Under the pieces are notes generated by a model. That model was not told the DNA's origin and did not search any database. It saw nothing but the letters and a program-made list of their open reading frames with translations. A stretch of DNA of 64,000 nt from positions 124,001-188,000 of the forward strand of contig DYJD01000013.1 in the NCBI GenBank assembly GCA_020723325.1, in the 5' to 3' direction. The stretch's first letter is position 1, and the number at the start of each line of letters is the position of its first letter. Below, in pieces: positions 1-8,016 of the stretch. The stretch comes from Desulfosudis oleivorans. GTDB lineage: Bacteria > Desulfobacterota > Desulfobacteria > Desulfobacterales > SURF-7. A program made the position numbers and the translations under genes.

Positions 1-371
1 CTCATAACCCGGTTGTCATATACAAAAGCCAGCCGTTCATCGTTGCCGGGTCTTTTGGGTTGACCGGCGGGATCATTGAATATCACTTTCCAATACGGTC
101 CCATCACTTCAAGCATACGTTTCAAATCTTTTAGGTCCTGGCGCAATTCTTGGACGGCGATCACATCAAAATTCGAACAGATTTCCGCTAAAGCATTAAT
201 GGCGTAATTATTTCTCCGCTTTGCTCCAAACTCACGGATATTAAAAGTGGCGATTAGCAGATTTTGGTCAAGTTTTTTGGGCGGGATATCAGCGGATTTA
301 ATTATTTCTCGAAGTTTTTCAATTTTCTTTGCTTCATCGGCAGACATGGTTTTGTATTGCAAGCCGCTCAT
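1..371 (-). CDS. Endonuclease/exonuclease/phosphatase family protein (5' part only)
   Basis: The gene runs off the left edge, so only the first ~123 residues are present. Translating the minus strand from the ATG at 371 gives a start MSGLQYKTMSADEAKK, then LLIATFNIREFG (about residues 40-51) and FDVIAVQELRQDL (about 69-81). These are the first beta strand with its Asn and the VQE strand whose Glu binds Mg2+ in the DNase I/exonuclease III-like fold. Later come FNDPAGQPKRPGNDERLAFVYD. The family hydrolyses phosphodiester bonds in DNA, RNA or phospholipid; the substrate cannot be told from this part. No signal peptide is visible. It stands alone, upstream of and facing away from the CPBP gene. 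Confidence 0.8.
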   Translation of the reverse strand, partial: MSGLQYKTMSADEAKKIEKLREIIKSADIPPKKLDQNLLIATFNIREFGAKRRNNYAINALAEICSNFDVIAVQELRQDLKDLKRMLEVMGPYWKVIFNDPAGQPKRPGNDERLAFVYDNRVM

Positions 372-510
372 TGTGTTACCTCCGTTATCAGGTTATATTT
401 TTGATAAGTTTGGACGCCAATGAAAAAAGGTTGCTGGCACTTCGATTGTTAAAAAATAGGATCAGTAGCGATTTTTTCATATTTTACTAAGAGATAGATA
501 GCCAACTCAG

Positions 511-1185
511 CTATCTTAAATTCATGAATCCAACAAAATCTCCTATGGCATGAGCTACGATTAGGGGCCATAAATTTCTTTTGTGCGCATACCAATAAGC
601 AAAAATCAAACCCATAGGCACAATAAATACTGCGGCAATTGGGCCTTGATACAAATGATACAAAAGTCTTATCGCTACACTTGTATTTATTGCTATGGTA
701 AGATTTTTCAATTTTTCAATGGCAGGTATTAGATATCCTACTACTAACATCTCCTCGAATAGAGGATTAAATAATGAAACGAGAACAATAAGACCAAGGC
801 TGGCATTACCTTTTGTAATTGCCGGTTGACATGCAAGCTGATAAAATTTAGGAGAGATAGCAGCGGCAATGATAAACAATATATAGTAAAGATAATAGTT
901 AAAAAGTGCTAAGCCAAAACCGATTCCAGTCATGCCAGCCGACGGTAGAATATTAAAATCAGAAAACTTCCAATCCCTATTGCGCAAGAACCAAAATACA
1001 AATGCTAAAACAACCGATTCATAGATTAGGATAAAAATAAGGTTTTCATTTGTTAATTGATGCGCTTCGCCAGGTGTCAGTAAATAGGATATCGAGCCCC
1101 AAATAAAATAGCCGAAACTGCATGTAACAACCAATATCAATTCCGCTCTATCTGATAAATTTTTAATAATTTCTTTTAGCTTCAT
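511..1185 (-). CDS. CPBP-family intramembrane glutamic endopeptidase (Abi/CAAX protease-like)
   Basis: A 224-residue polytopic membrane protein. The three CPBP motifs are visible: the Glu-Glu pair in NPLFEEMLVVGYL (residues 144-145), the Arg/His helix RLLYHLYQGP (173-182) and the last helix HAIGDF (H212). Glu and His residues in these motifs form the intramembrane active site in Rce1-like proteases. Family members cleave prenylated or unprenylated peptides, and in bacteria often act in bacteriocin maturation or self-immunity. The ATG overlaps the end of the upstream secreted-protein gene by four bases, so the two are probably translated together. The substrate is unknown; the next gene's small exported protein is an obvious but unproven partner. 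Confidence 0.8.
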   Translation of the reverse strand: MKLKEIIKNLSDRAELILVVTCSFGYFIWGSISYLLTPGEAHQLTNENLIFILIYESVVLAFVFWFLRNRDWKFSDFNILPSAGMTGIGFGLALFNYYLYYILFIIAAAISPKFYQLACQPAITKGNASLGLIVLVSLFNPLFEEMLVVGYLIPAIEKLKNLTIAINTSVAIRLLYHLYQGPIAAVFIVPMGLIFAYWYAHKRNLWPLIVAHAIGDFVGFMNLR

Positions 1186-1595
1186 TTACTATTTTTTTCT
1201 TTTATAATCCAATGAAATCGAATCTCACCTTCTGCGGATTTAGGAATTACCTCAACGAATAATTTTTTACCGGTCTCAATTTTTACAACAAGGGAGGCTG
1301 ATCTGCAACTTGTTGGGTCTGAATCTTTCTCATACGGCTCAGATGAAAATGCCTGAAATTCGTATTCTCCTTTCTTTAAAAATATTGATGCAGCCTCCCC
1401 CCCTTTGAGTGTTAACCTTTCCCAATTGTTGCAAGTGATACTACATGGGTGAATATTAAGACTCCCATTGCTTTCTTGCCTTACAAAAACGATCTCCCCA
1501 TATAAACTACCTATACTCTCTGATATAGGATCTGTTGCATATGTCATGGGTATCGTCATTAGGATTATCAAATTAAAATAAAAGAATACTTTCAT
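1182..1595 (-). CDS. Small secreted protein of unknown function
   Basis: 137 residues with a Sec signal peptide (residues 1-20, hydrophobic run FFYFNLIILMTIPMTYA, then AT|DP). The mature part holds four cysteines, two of them in CSITC, and reads as a beta-rich domain; IFLKKGEYEFQAFSSEPY resembles a carboxypeptidase-regulatory or transthyretin-like strand pair, but I cannot name a family with confidence. It is the upstream gene of a two-gene unit with the CPBP protease, overlapping it by four bases. Codon use is AT-rich like the rest of the island. Confidence 0.55.
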   Translation of the reverse strand: MKVFFYFNLIILMTIPMTYATDPISESIGSLYGEIVFVRQESNGSLNIHPCSITCNNWERLTLKGGEAASIFLKKGEYEFQAFSSEPYEKDSDPTSCRSASLVVKIETGKKLFVEVIPKSAEGEIRFHWIIKEKNSK

Positions 1596-1663
1596 GGCAG
1601 ACAGATATTAATATGATCAATATATTTTTGGGTCAAGATAGCAGTCAATTTAAAATAGTTGGG

Positions 1664-1993
1664 TCAGGTCAATTTCTTCGCTGTAAATGAAGAGTCGTCC
1701 CCCATGTGAAAATAAAATCTGCCTTCAATTTGGTCCTGTTTTAATTCAGCCCACCCTCTACCAAAAGCCTCATCATTTTCATCCTGCCCTTCCCACGTAA
1801 ACTCAAGCCGATCCACATTCCCGACTGTTTCTATGTTGTAGCCGATCTGTCCTTGCACTAACCCGAATTGAAAGTAGCCGGTTGAATCCTTATCGAACCT
1901 GAAATAGCCGTCCGTTTCCATGTCGATATAGTCTTGACCCCACATTTCCATCTCTGTTATACGCCATTTTCCAAGGTACGGGTTCTTTTTCAT
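1664..1993 (-). CDS. Hypothetical 109-residue beta-rich protein
   Basis: A short soluble protein with no signal peptide. It opens NPYLGKWRITEMEMW and carries alternating strands such as GYFRFDKDSTGYFQFG and GRFYFHMGDD, the pattern of a small lipocalin/avidin-like beta barrel that begins with a G-x-W motif. That fold reading is inference from the pattern; I do not recognise a characterised homologue. The gene is monocistronic, with AAGGATATA upstream of the ATG as ribosome binding site. Confidence 0.55.
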   Translation of the reverse strand: MKKNPYLGKWRITEMEMWGQDYIDMETDGYFRFDKDSTGYFQFGLVQGQIGYNIETVGNVDRLEFTWEGQDENDEAFGRGWAELKQDQIEGRFYFHMGDDSSFTAKKLT

Positions 1994-2133
1994 ATTATAT
2001 CCTTAAAGTTTAGTTACTCGGATTCTATTGCCATAGAATCGGGAGTGATCAGCATAGCAAGGGAGTGAGACGGAAAGAATTAATGGGCAGTATGTAAACG
2101 ATTTCCAGGAGAATCCAAGTTTAATCTTAATTT

Positions 2134-2772
2134 TCACTTGGCATTCTCTTGAACCATGTATTTAAAAACATAATACCAAATGATGCGGTTACGTTCGATA
2201 AGACCCATCGCCCAATTGGGGCTATATTCAGTTGTCGATTTTTTAAACTTCCATGAAACTAGAACCACACCGAGAGTGCAGAGAATATTTATCAAGTTGA
2301 GATTATAAATGGTTACAAAGAAGGCACTTACAAGTGCGCTTATCATGAGGGCAATATGAAGAGTGTATATTGGCTCATAAAACATCATCGCATCTTTGCA
2401 TTCATCCATCCCTAATGGGATTGATTTTACTTTTTTATCAGGATCAAGTTTAAGCCATTTGCGATAGAATCGCAGGCATGTTTCCCAACCGACCCATCGA
2501 CCGACGAGCTGCTGCTCTAATTCAAGCTGGATATAGGCAACGATACGTGCTGCACTCATTATACGATTTGCAGTAAACCAAAAATTAAAGAGTAGAACTC
2601 CAGAAAGCGCTAATGGCAAAAACGTGAGATATGATTCAGGAATAAGTTTAATGCTAGTAATCCCCAATGCGACGATTACCAATGGTCGCTCAAAAATATA
2701 CTTTTTGGCTTGTAGTAGTTCTTCACGTAGGGTTTTGTATTCATCTTGGATGCTTAAATTTGTAGTAGACAA
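2134..2772 (-). CDS. Hypothetical membrane protein, 212 residues
   Basis: About four membrane segments in two hairpins: residues ~30-47 (RPLVIVALGITSIKLI), ~50-68 (LTFLPLALSGVLLFNFWF), and two near 138-175 (HIALMISALVSAFFVTIYNL, NILCTLGVVLVSW). The loop between the hairpins is charged and contains VGRWVGWETCLRFYRKW. No catalytic motif is seen and the family is not recognised. GGAAGGAAAT precedes the ATG. It may be one of the small stress or defence membrane proteins found in islands, but nothing here proves it. Confidence 0.55.
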   Translation of the reverse strand: MSTTNLSIQDEYKTLREELLQAKKYIFERPLVIVALGITSIKLIPESYLTFLPLALSGVLLFNFWFTANRIMSAARIVAYIQLELEQQLVGRWVGWETCLRFYRKWLKLDPDKKVKSIPLGMDECKDAMMFYEPIYTLHIALMISALVSAFFVTIYNLNLINILCTLGVVLVSWKFKKSTTEYSPNWAMGLIERNRIIWYYVFKYMVQENAK

Positions 2773-2979
2773 AATATTTCCTTCCTTTGATCATAAATTT
2801 TGACGTGCTCTTAGTCGGTTATAGTTTTGCCGATATTCTTTCGGGTATTGATTTTGTACCAAATGCCAAACCCCAAGCCCGGCTGTTATGTCTCGTCAAA
2901 TTAATCCCTGGGAGGCTTTCCTAATATAATTCAGCGAAACCGGCTTCAGCAGTTTCAATTTAATTCAAAAGAAAATGCA

Positions 2980-3190
2980 TCAAGCTTCCGTATAAACCCC
3001 TTTGCTCGCCGCTTTAATCAGACCTTTATTTCTCGCCTTAAAAACGATATTGGATACTTTCTTAAAATCAAATCCGGTCTTTTCCATCAGTGCCTTTGTA
3101 TCAATTCTGGCCTCACTCTTAATGATCTGCAACGGAAACGAAGTCAGCTCAAGTGTTGTCAGTTTCTTTTGATTCGGATTTTTTAACGGT
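2980..3190 (-). pseudogene. Winged-helix-like C-terminal segment of the histone-like gene, in a shifted frame
   Basis: In the frame one base off from the Lys-rich protein, the strand reads on as a compact domain: LQIIKSEARIDTKALMEKTG, then FDFKKVSNIVFKARNKGLIK and a terminal GVYTEA. Helix-turn-helix-wing proteins of the type 'T..LMEKTGF..KKV.NIV..A.K.G.I' occur as C-terminal domains of bacterial histone-like proteins. The segment has no start codon or ribosome site of its own in a sensible place; an open frame reaching back to 3315 only reads the Lys/Pro-rich DNA out of frame, giving Arg/Pro-rich sequence. A run of six A (GTT AAA AAA TCC) is the likeliest slip point. It may be decay, a sequencing error, or slippage. 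Confidence 0.5.
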
Positions 3191-3397
3191 CTTTTTGGGG
3201 GCCGGTTTCTTCTTGGCTTGGGTGGATTTTTTTGCCGGTGCGGTTTTCTTCGCCGGACCTTTTTTGGATGCCGTTTTCTTTGTCGGTTTGGGTTGAGCCA
3301 TCTTGGAAATCTCAATGATAAACTTTTCCAACTTGTCCAGTACTTTGTCGATTTCTTTTCTGACCGATTTTATCCCGCTTTCAATTTGATTTGCCAT
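3149..3397 (-). CDS. Histone H1-like Lys/Ala/Pro-rich DNA-binding protein (frame-shifted before its C-terminal domain)
   Basis: I take the ATG at 3397 because AAGGA lies seven bases upstream; an in-frame ATG at 3418 has no such site. The product (82 residues) begins MANQIESGIKSVRKEIDKVL, an amphipathic helical head, then turns into a tail of repeated AKK, PKK and TKK units (residues ~36-75) like a eukaryotic linker-histone tail. Such proteins bind DNA non-specifically and compact the nucleoid. The frame ends soon after the tail, while the next frame on the same strand continues as a winged-helix-like domain (2980-3190), so the gene looks split by a frameshift. It sits just downstream of an HU gene, giving a small chromatin pair. 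Confidence 0.6.
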   Translation of the reverse strand: MANQIESGIKSVRKEIDKVLDKLEKFIIEISKMAQPKPTKKTASKKGPAKKTAPAKKSTQAKKKPAPKKTVKKSESKETDNT

Positions 3398-3428
3398 TAT
3401 AAAATCCTTCCGTTTCAATAGTTCGGTT

Positions 3429-3704
3429 CTAATAATCCACCCGCGCTTTCAATTCTTTACCGCACTTGAAAAATGGGAGTTTCTTGGGTTTGATTTTTAC
3501 TTTTTCGCCGGTCTTTGGGTTTCTGCCGGTATATGGTTTGTAGCTTTTAACGAAAAAACTGCATAGACCCCGGATTTCAACACGGCCATTTTTCGATAGA
3601 GCGTCTGACATGGAATCGAAGAAAATTTGGATGACCTTGGCTGCTTCTGCTTTTGTAATACTGGTTTCATTTTTGAGTGCGTCGATTAGATCAAGTTTGT
3701 TCAT
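3429..3704 (-). CDS. HU-family DNA-bending protein
   Basis: 91 residues, full length for HU. The family signature is complete: MNKLDLIDALKNET, then KAEAAKVIQIFFDSMSDAL, the beta arm GRVEIRGLCSFFVKSY, and GRNPKTGEKVKIKPKKLPFF with the minor-groove intercalating Pro of the R-N-P motif. HU dimers bend DNA and take part in recombination, replication and repression. It is separated from the histone-like gene by only ~30 bases, so both chromatin proteins may be co-transcribed. Because it lies in the island, it may serve the element (for example as an accessory for recombination) rather than be the housekeeping copy. HU versus IHF subunit cannot be settled by eye. Confidence 0.9.
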   Translation of the reverse strand: MNKLDLIDALKNETSITKAEAAKVIQIFFDSMSDALSKNGRVEIRGLCSFFVKSYKPYTGRNPKTGEKVKIKPKKLPFFKCGKELKARVDY

Positions 3705-3918
3705 TGAGACCTTTGTTGGATATGGGTATGGGTTGAGTTTGTTGATATATAATCGCCAAAAATACTTGATAAAAATTTCAATGTCAAGTATTTAAGGCAT
3801 GTTACAGATAATATAAAAAATATAATTTTAAAATGATATGGAAGATCACTATTGTTAACTTAATCAATAAGTCCACTGCATGAAGAAAGAAAGTGTTATT
3901 ATAAGGGGGGATTCACAA

Positions 3919-4752
3919 ATGGAATATAAAAAAGTCAGTTTTTGGGGTTTGTTCGCTGTTATAGTCATTCTAAGTTTTTTAGTAATTCAAATTTCCCAAA
4001 ATAAAAAATCAACAAATATTCTGTATAAGGGAAAAATAATTGATACGAAAAATACCAAAATACTTAATTCTCGGATATTTCTCTATGACGATAATGGGAA
4101 AAAAATTGCTGAAACAAAAAGTGATTTAGATGGTAATTTCGATTTTATTGCAAAACCAGGTCAATATGAGCTGTGCATTGTAATTGGAGAAGTTCATTCG
4201 GAGAAAATCGTCATTAGTTCCGAACCCATGATAAATAATAAAATTATTCGACTTGAAAAAGCACCTGACAAAAGTAATGAGTTATGGGGCAAGATTCTTC
4301 CTATTGCATTTGGAGCAGTTCTTGGGGCCATTCTTGGTTTTTTATCAGCTCAGCTTAAATTACATTTTGAGAAAGAACAAAATTTAAAGATTCTTAAGAA
4401 TCATCTTTTTCAGCCTCTTATCAATTTGATTGGTGATATGAAAAAATTTATTATAGATACAAAAAAACATCCATTAACTGCGAATAGCAGGAAAGGAAAA
4501 GAAGAAATAACAAATCAATTTTCGGCTTATATAAAAGAGATAGAAACCTTATTGGAATTGTATAAAAAAACTTATGGCTCTATTTTTGCCACTTTGCTCC
4601 CCATGCATTTCCCAAGAATATTGGATGCTAATTTGATAATATTTAGATTAAAAAAATATTCTGTAGATAAGGATGTTGAATGGATTATCAATGAAGAATT
4701 GTTTGGTAAACTTGTTAAGGAGATAGAACAAATTACTTTGCAATTATATTAA
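3919..4752 (+). CDS. Membrane protein with an extracytoplasmic carboxypeptidase-regulatory-like domain
   Basis: I choose the ATG at 3919 because AGGGGGG lies eight bases upstream; an earlier in-frame ATG at 3880 has no ribosome site. The 277-residue product has a membrane anchor (~6-25, WGLFAVIVILSFLVIQI), a beta-sandwich region (~35-110) with the typical 'G.I.d......ar.....' pattern ending in DLDGNFDFIAKPGQYEL, a second membrane segment (~120-145, ILPIAFGAVLGAILGFLSA) and a Lys-rich helical cytoplasmic tail to the end. The family is not known to me. AT-rich composition. It converges on the gene pair at 4775-7083. Confidence 0.6.
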   Translation: MEYKKVSFWGLFAVIVILSFLVIQISQNKKSTNILYKGKIIDTKNTKILNSRIFLYDDNGKKIAETKSDLDGNFDFIAKPGQYELCIVIGEVHSEKIVISSEPMINNKIIRLEKAPDKSNELWGKILPIAFGAVLGAILGFLSAQLKLHFEKEQNLKILKNHLFQPLINLIGDMKKFIIDTKKHPLTANSRKGKEEITNQFSAYIKEIETLLELYKKTYGSIFATLLPMHFPRILDANLIIFRLKKYSVDKDVEWIINEELFGKLVKEIEQITLQLY

Positions 4753-4774
4753 TTCGGCAATACTACGCTCCAAT

Positions 4775-6259
4775 TTATACTTTTCTGGTTTTATTGTCTA
4801 TAATATCTTCCGGAAAAAGAGATTTTAAGTCATCTATTCTAAGGTTTGATATATTCTCATCGTGAAATGCAGAAGATTGAAAATCAATATTGTAAAAACC
4901 AGGCTCTTGAAAAGCTCGAAGATAATTAGCAAAAGCGCACAGAATAGAAGCTCTATCTATTGGGTGGAGGTCATTTTTAGCGCCAGTCTCATCCTTATCG
5001 ATTTGTTTTAATAGCCACAAAATAACCGCTTCAGCTCTTGAAAATTTATTGAATGTTGAACCTTTCAGTAATGCCGCTATACATAACGATGAATCATGAA
5101 TACATGGCATAGCGATTCCGTTGTCAGTATTTTCTATCCAGCACCATTTATCATCAGCGAAGCACAATCGATCAATAAGCCAATTGCATCCATTCTCAAT
5201 AACCTCCCATGATCTGAGGCGACCCGCAGAACGAAGTGCATGAATCGCTAACGCAGTTGTTGCTTGGTCACTAGGTTTTGGGTATAAAGCTTTCCAATAT
5301 TTGTTTTCTCTTTGTTCTCTTACAAGGGATAAACAGATTAAATTCATTCTTAATTGTAAATCTTCTATTTCGGATTTTGGAATATCAAAAGTAAAAGAAT
5401 CCTTTTTCGTTTTTAGCAAATCCAAAAAGTTAGAAATTAGTCGTAAACAATAGCATGTACCAGGAATATCCATTGAATTGTCTTTATCTTGTACTATCCA
5501 ACCGTTAACTTTTGCAGATGGAAGATTTAGCAAAGTTTTAAGTATATAATAATATTCATTATCTATCATATCTGTTGTGCGAATTAAAACGTTTAAAACA
5601 TAGGCGGTATCATGAAGCTGTGGAGGATTCTCACAAGTTTTATTTTCGACAAAGTTATATTGCGTCCAACCATGATTATCTCCAGACTTACATAAAACAT
5701 CGCTTCGAAAAAACCAAACCAATGCTTTTTTGATTGCTATATCAATTTCATCACTTTTAGCTTCAATAAACATAGAAGATTTTTTTAATGAATATAGGCA
5801 GCTGGCGGACACCCACGGGTTGGTCGTTGGTGCTCCGGATTCATCCCTTAAGTACATCCAGCAACCTAGTGATTTGTCTTGATCAGCAAGCAGCCTATCA
5901 ATAATATTTTTTGCAGCTTCTGTGACTCTTTCTTTCAATTCCTGGAATTTATACTTATTCAATCCTGAAGCATCGGCAATTCTACTAATGCTGTCAGTGC
6001 TAATGTCAAATTTTGAAAAAAAATGTTTGCATTCTGGTTCATTTTTTATATAGTATTCAGCCTCTTGAATATCGCCGTACAGCCTTTTCCCTATATAATT
6101 ACCCATAATTGTCAGGAATACATCGTCTTCGAAAATATTACGTATATTAGAATTGTATACGTGATCGATAAGGTTTATTGGTAATTTGCTAAGATTAGAA
6201 AATAGCGAATCTTTAATAAATTTTTTTGAGAAATTATTCGTAGACATGAGATAATTCAA
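4775..6259 (-). CDS. Alpha/alpha-toroid protein, prenyltransferase/squalene-cyclase-like
   Basis: 494 residues, no signal peptide. The body (~115-450) shows repeats of the kind seen in terpene cyclases and prenyltransferase beta subunits: GCWMYLRDESGAP..NPWVSASCLYSL, HDTAYVLNVLI, GTCYCLRLI, DQATTALAIHALRSAGR and HDSSLCIAALLKG, each a Trp/Gly turn followed by a helix pair. The DxDD acid motif of squalene-hopene cyclases is not seen, so a classical cyclase is unlikely; the toroid may bind a peptide or lipid, or act as a scaffold. It is the second gene of a pair, 26 bases behind the Cys-rich gene, sharing a promoter at 7236-7264. Function unknown. Confidence 0.55.
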   Translation of the reverse strand: MNYLMSTNNFSKKFIKDSLFSNLSKLPINLIDHVYNSNIRNIFEDDVFLTIMGNYIGKRLYGDIQEAEYYIKNEPECKHFFSKFDISTDSISRIADASGLNKYKFQELKERVTEAAKNIIDRLLADQDKSLGCWMYLRDESGAPTTNPWVSASCLYSLKKSSMFIEAKSDEIDIAIKKALVWFFRSDVLCKSGDNHGWTQYNFVENKTCENPPQLHDTAYVLNVLIRTTDMIDNEYYYILKTLLNLPSAKVNGWIVQDKDNSMDIPGTCYCLRLISNFLDLLKTKKDSFTFDIPKSEIEDLQLRMNLICLSLVREQRENKYWKALYPKPSDQATTALAIHALRSAGRLRSWEVIENGCNWLIDRLCFADDKWCWIENTDNGIAMPCIHDSSLCIAALLKGSTFNKFSRAEAVILWLLKQIDKDETGAKNDLHPIDRASILCAFANYLRAFQEPGFYNIDFQSSAFHDENISNLRIDDLKSLFPEDIIDNKTRKV

Positions 6260-6285
6260 TTCTGCTTAATGGCCCAATTTGGGAT

Positions 6286-7083
6286 TCAATCTTCTTTTGT
6301 CGGTGATTTAATTGAATCTTGTTTATTTAAATAATCTTGGATTAATGATTTCACTATCGCCTCTAAAAAATTTTCTGTCTTTCCAGTATTACTTTGGTTT
6401 TGTAAGACTTGTGTCAGGCAATATTTTTTATAGAAATAGTACCATCGAATTAAATCGATTCCAGTAGAAAACTCAAAAATTGGCACTTCCTTTAGTATAT
6501 TTGAATTTAGAATATCACTAATGCTTTTTTGAAATTTGCTTACAGAAGTTTCTGCTTCTGTTTTCCCATTAAACATAGAGTGCAGATCACATTTTTTGTT
6601 CTCGCATCTACGCTCTTCACAATCCACGCATTTATAAGCTGGAAGCATGAATTTCTCGTTTAATTTGAACCATTCACATTTCGAACCATCCGGGCTTATA
6701 AACGCAAATGGTATCCCGCCCTTAATAACATCACGAAAATATTCAGTATAATTATCAATACTGAGCAATGCAAATTCTATTTTGTTTAATTTTAGTAATT
6801 TTCCTATAGAAATCTTAGGCTTTAGAATATCTTCATCAAGTGGTGGTTCTACATTTTCAAAAATGGGAACATATCCATCCCCATCTTTTCTAATAAGCTT
6901 ATCGATTGAATTATCAGGAATAATATCATTATCATCTGGTATTTCATTCGGTTGTTGAGGAGAAATTTGATTTGTGAAGACACAATCTTTGTAATAGCTA
7001 AAGCGATTCTTATTGTAGAAATCTATTCGTGTAGATAAATCATCTGTCAGAAGTACATATTCGTTTTTATTATTAGTATCCAT
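6286..7083 (-). CDS. Hypothetical protein with a Cys cluster, partner of the toroid protein
   Basis: 265 residues with an acidic N-terminal half and a clear cysteine cluster near residue 150-165, CVDCEERRCENKKCDLH, which could bind Zn or an Fe-S cluster (C-x2-C-x4-C-x4-C-x-x-H). The region after it, FEFSTGIDLIRWYYFYKKY, is helical. No known family recognised. It starts the two-gene unit; the ATG at 7083 follows GGGGAAGAGC. The close spacing to the toroid gene and a palindrome-flanked promoter suggest a small regulated module, perhaps a conflict or peptide-processing system. That role is inference only. Confidence 0.5.
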   Translation of the reverse strand: MDTNNKNEYVLLTDDLSTRIDFYNKNRFSYYKDCVFTNQISPQQPNEIPDDNDIIPDNSIDKLIRKDGDGYVPIFENVEPPLDEDILKPKISIGKLLKLNKIEFALLSIDNYTEYFRDVIKGGIPFAFISPDGSKCEWFKLNEKFMLPAYKCVDCEERRCENKKCDLHSMFNGKTEAETSVSKFQKSISDILNSNILKEVPIFEFSTGIDLIRWYYFYKKYCLTQVLQNQSNTGKTENFLEAIVKSLIQDYLNKQDSIKSPTKED

Positions 7084-7204
7084 TATAGCTTTCAGCTCTT
7101 CCCCAATTAAAACTAAGAATAGTTGTGTTCCATTTGATTTATAATATGTGTAGGCATGTGGACCTTTGATTAATTTTGAAAGTGAGGTAGTATTTAAAAA
7201 TGAA

Positions 7205-7264
7205 AGGAACTATACTAGCTATAATTTAAAGATATTCTATATATATTCATATAGTTCCTGTCAA
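7205..7264 (-). promoter_or_regulatory. Promoter with flanking inverted repeat upstream of the toroid module
   Basis: On the minus strand there is TTGACA (7264-7259), a 17-base spacer and TATAGA (7241-7236). The ten-base arm AGGAACTATA at 7205-7214 is exactly repeated in inverse at 7250-7259 (TATAGTTCCT), the second arm covering the spacer next to the -35 box and the first lying just past the expected start point. A repressor that binds both arms could close the promoter. The predicted leader to the ATG at 7083 is about 145 bases. Confidence 0.5.
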
Positions 7265-7834
7265 GTCAAAAACTTCCTTTTTTGTTAATATGCTCAAATA
7301 TTAGATTATTTACACCTAAAATCACAATACATATAGGCAAAAAATGTGCAAATAGCTTCATTATTTTAGAATTATTTATGATTGCAAACGATTATATATC
7401 ATCGATTGGCGATAACAAAAATAGGCGCTGTGCATTATATTTCACATTTTTATGAAATTTATTACCTTCAAGTTTTGTCTGTCAACAGTAATAAGATAAG
7501 AAACATAACGTTAAATAATTGGACAAAATAAAACAATAATTTTTTCATAGATTCGTATGTGAAATGTAATTTATCTTTGTAATGTTTGATTATCGGGTGC
7601 TAATTCGCCTTCTTTTATACTGAAACCGACTATATAAGCATTTTCCCGGAAGCTCATGGTAAGGCTGCCACTTGAATGTTTCGAAGGTAAGCTCATACAA
7701 TTCTGACCGTTTTTTTTCGAGTCCATTCAATAATTCAGTATTCACCCCACCCTAAAATTCCCCATTGAAAAAGTTTGACCTTCCAATTAATATCCGTCCT
7801 CGATTCGATAAAAAAATGAAAAGGACCATCCCAA
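7265..7834. other. Intergenic, AT-rich, no gene seen
   Basis: About 570 bases without a convincing reading frame on either strand. It is very AT-rich up to about 7600, then contains ordinary mixed sequence. I see no RNA gene, no array and no direct repeats. The last part provides AAGGACC, the ribosome site of the small gene at 7835. Confidence 0.5.
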
Positions 7835-8011
7835 ATGCCAAAAAACTCCGTATCCGATCAATGCACAGAAGATACCCAAGAATTCATCATCAATATCCCC
7901 TGTCTATTGGCGGAACGTGTTGAAAAATACGCAGCCGAAACAGGAAACACTATACCCGGAGTTGTAATCGAAGCCTTGGACAATTTAATGCGTGGGCGTA
8001 AATCAGAATAG
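7835..8011 (+). CDS. Small ribbon-helix-helix-like protein (58 residues)
   Basis: ATG at 7835, eight bases after AAGGACC, stop TAG at 8009-8011. The product reads FIINIPCLLAERVEKYAAET then GNTIPGVVIEALDNLMRG: one beta strand, a helix, a turn with N-T, and a second helix, the layout of CopG/Arc-type dimers where the strand lies in the DNA major groove. The N-terminal 15 residues are polar. Such proteins are antitoxins, plasmid copy regulators or Tra regulators. No toxin gene is adjacent (the next gene is a convergent membrane protein), so it may be a free-standing regulator of the element. Confidence 0.6.
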   Translation: MPKNSVSDQCTEDTQEFIINIPCLLAERVEKYAAETGNTIPGVVIEALDNLMRGRKSE

Positions 8012-8016
8012 ACTGC

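Noticed and set aside
2980-3315. A separate Arg/Pro-rich protein starting at 3315
   Set aside because: Its first ~50 residues are the Lys/Pro-rich DNA of the histone-like gene read out of frame; only the last ~60 residues look like real protein.
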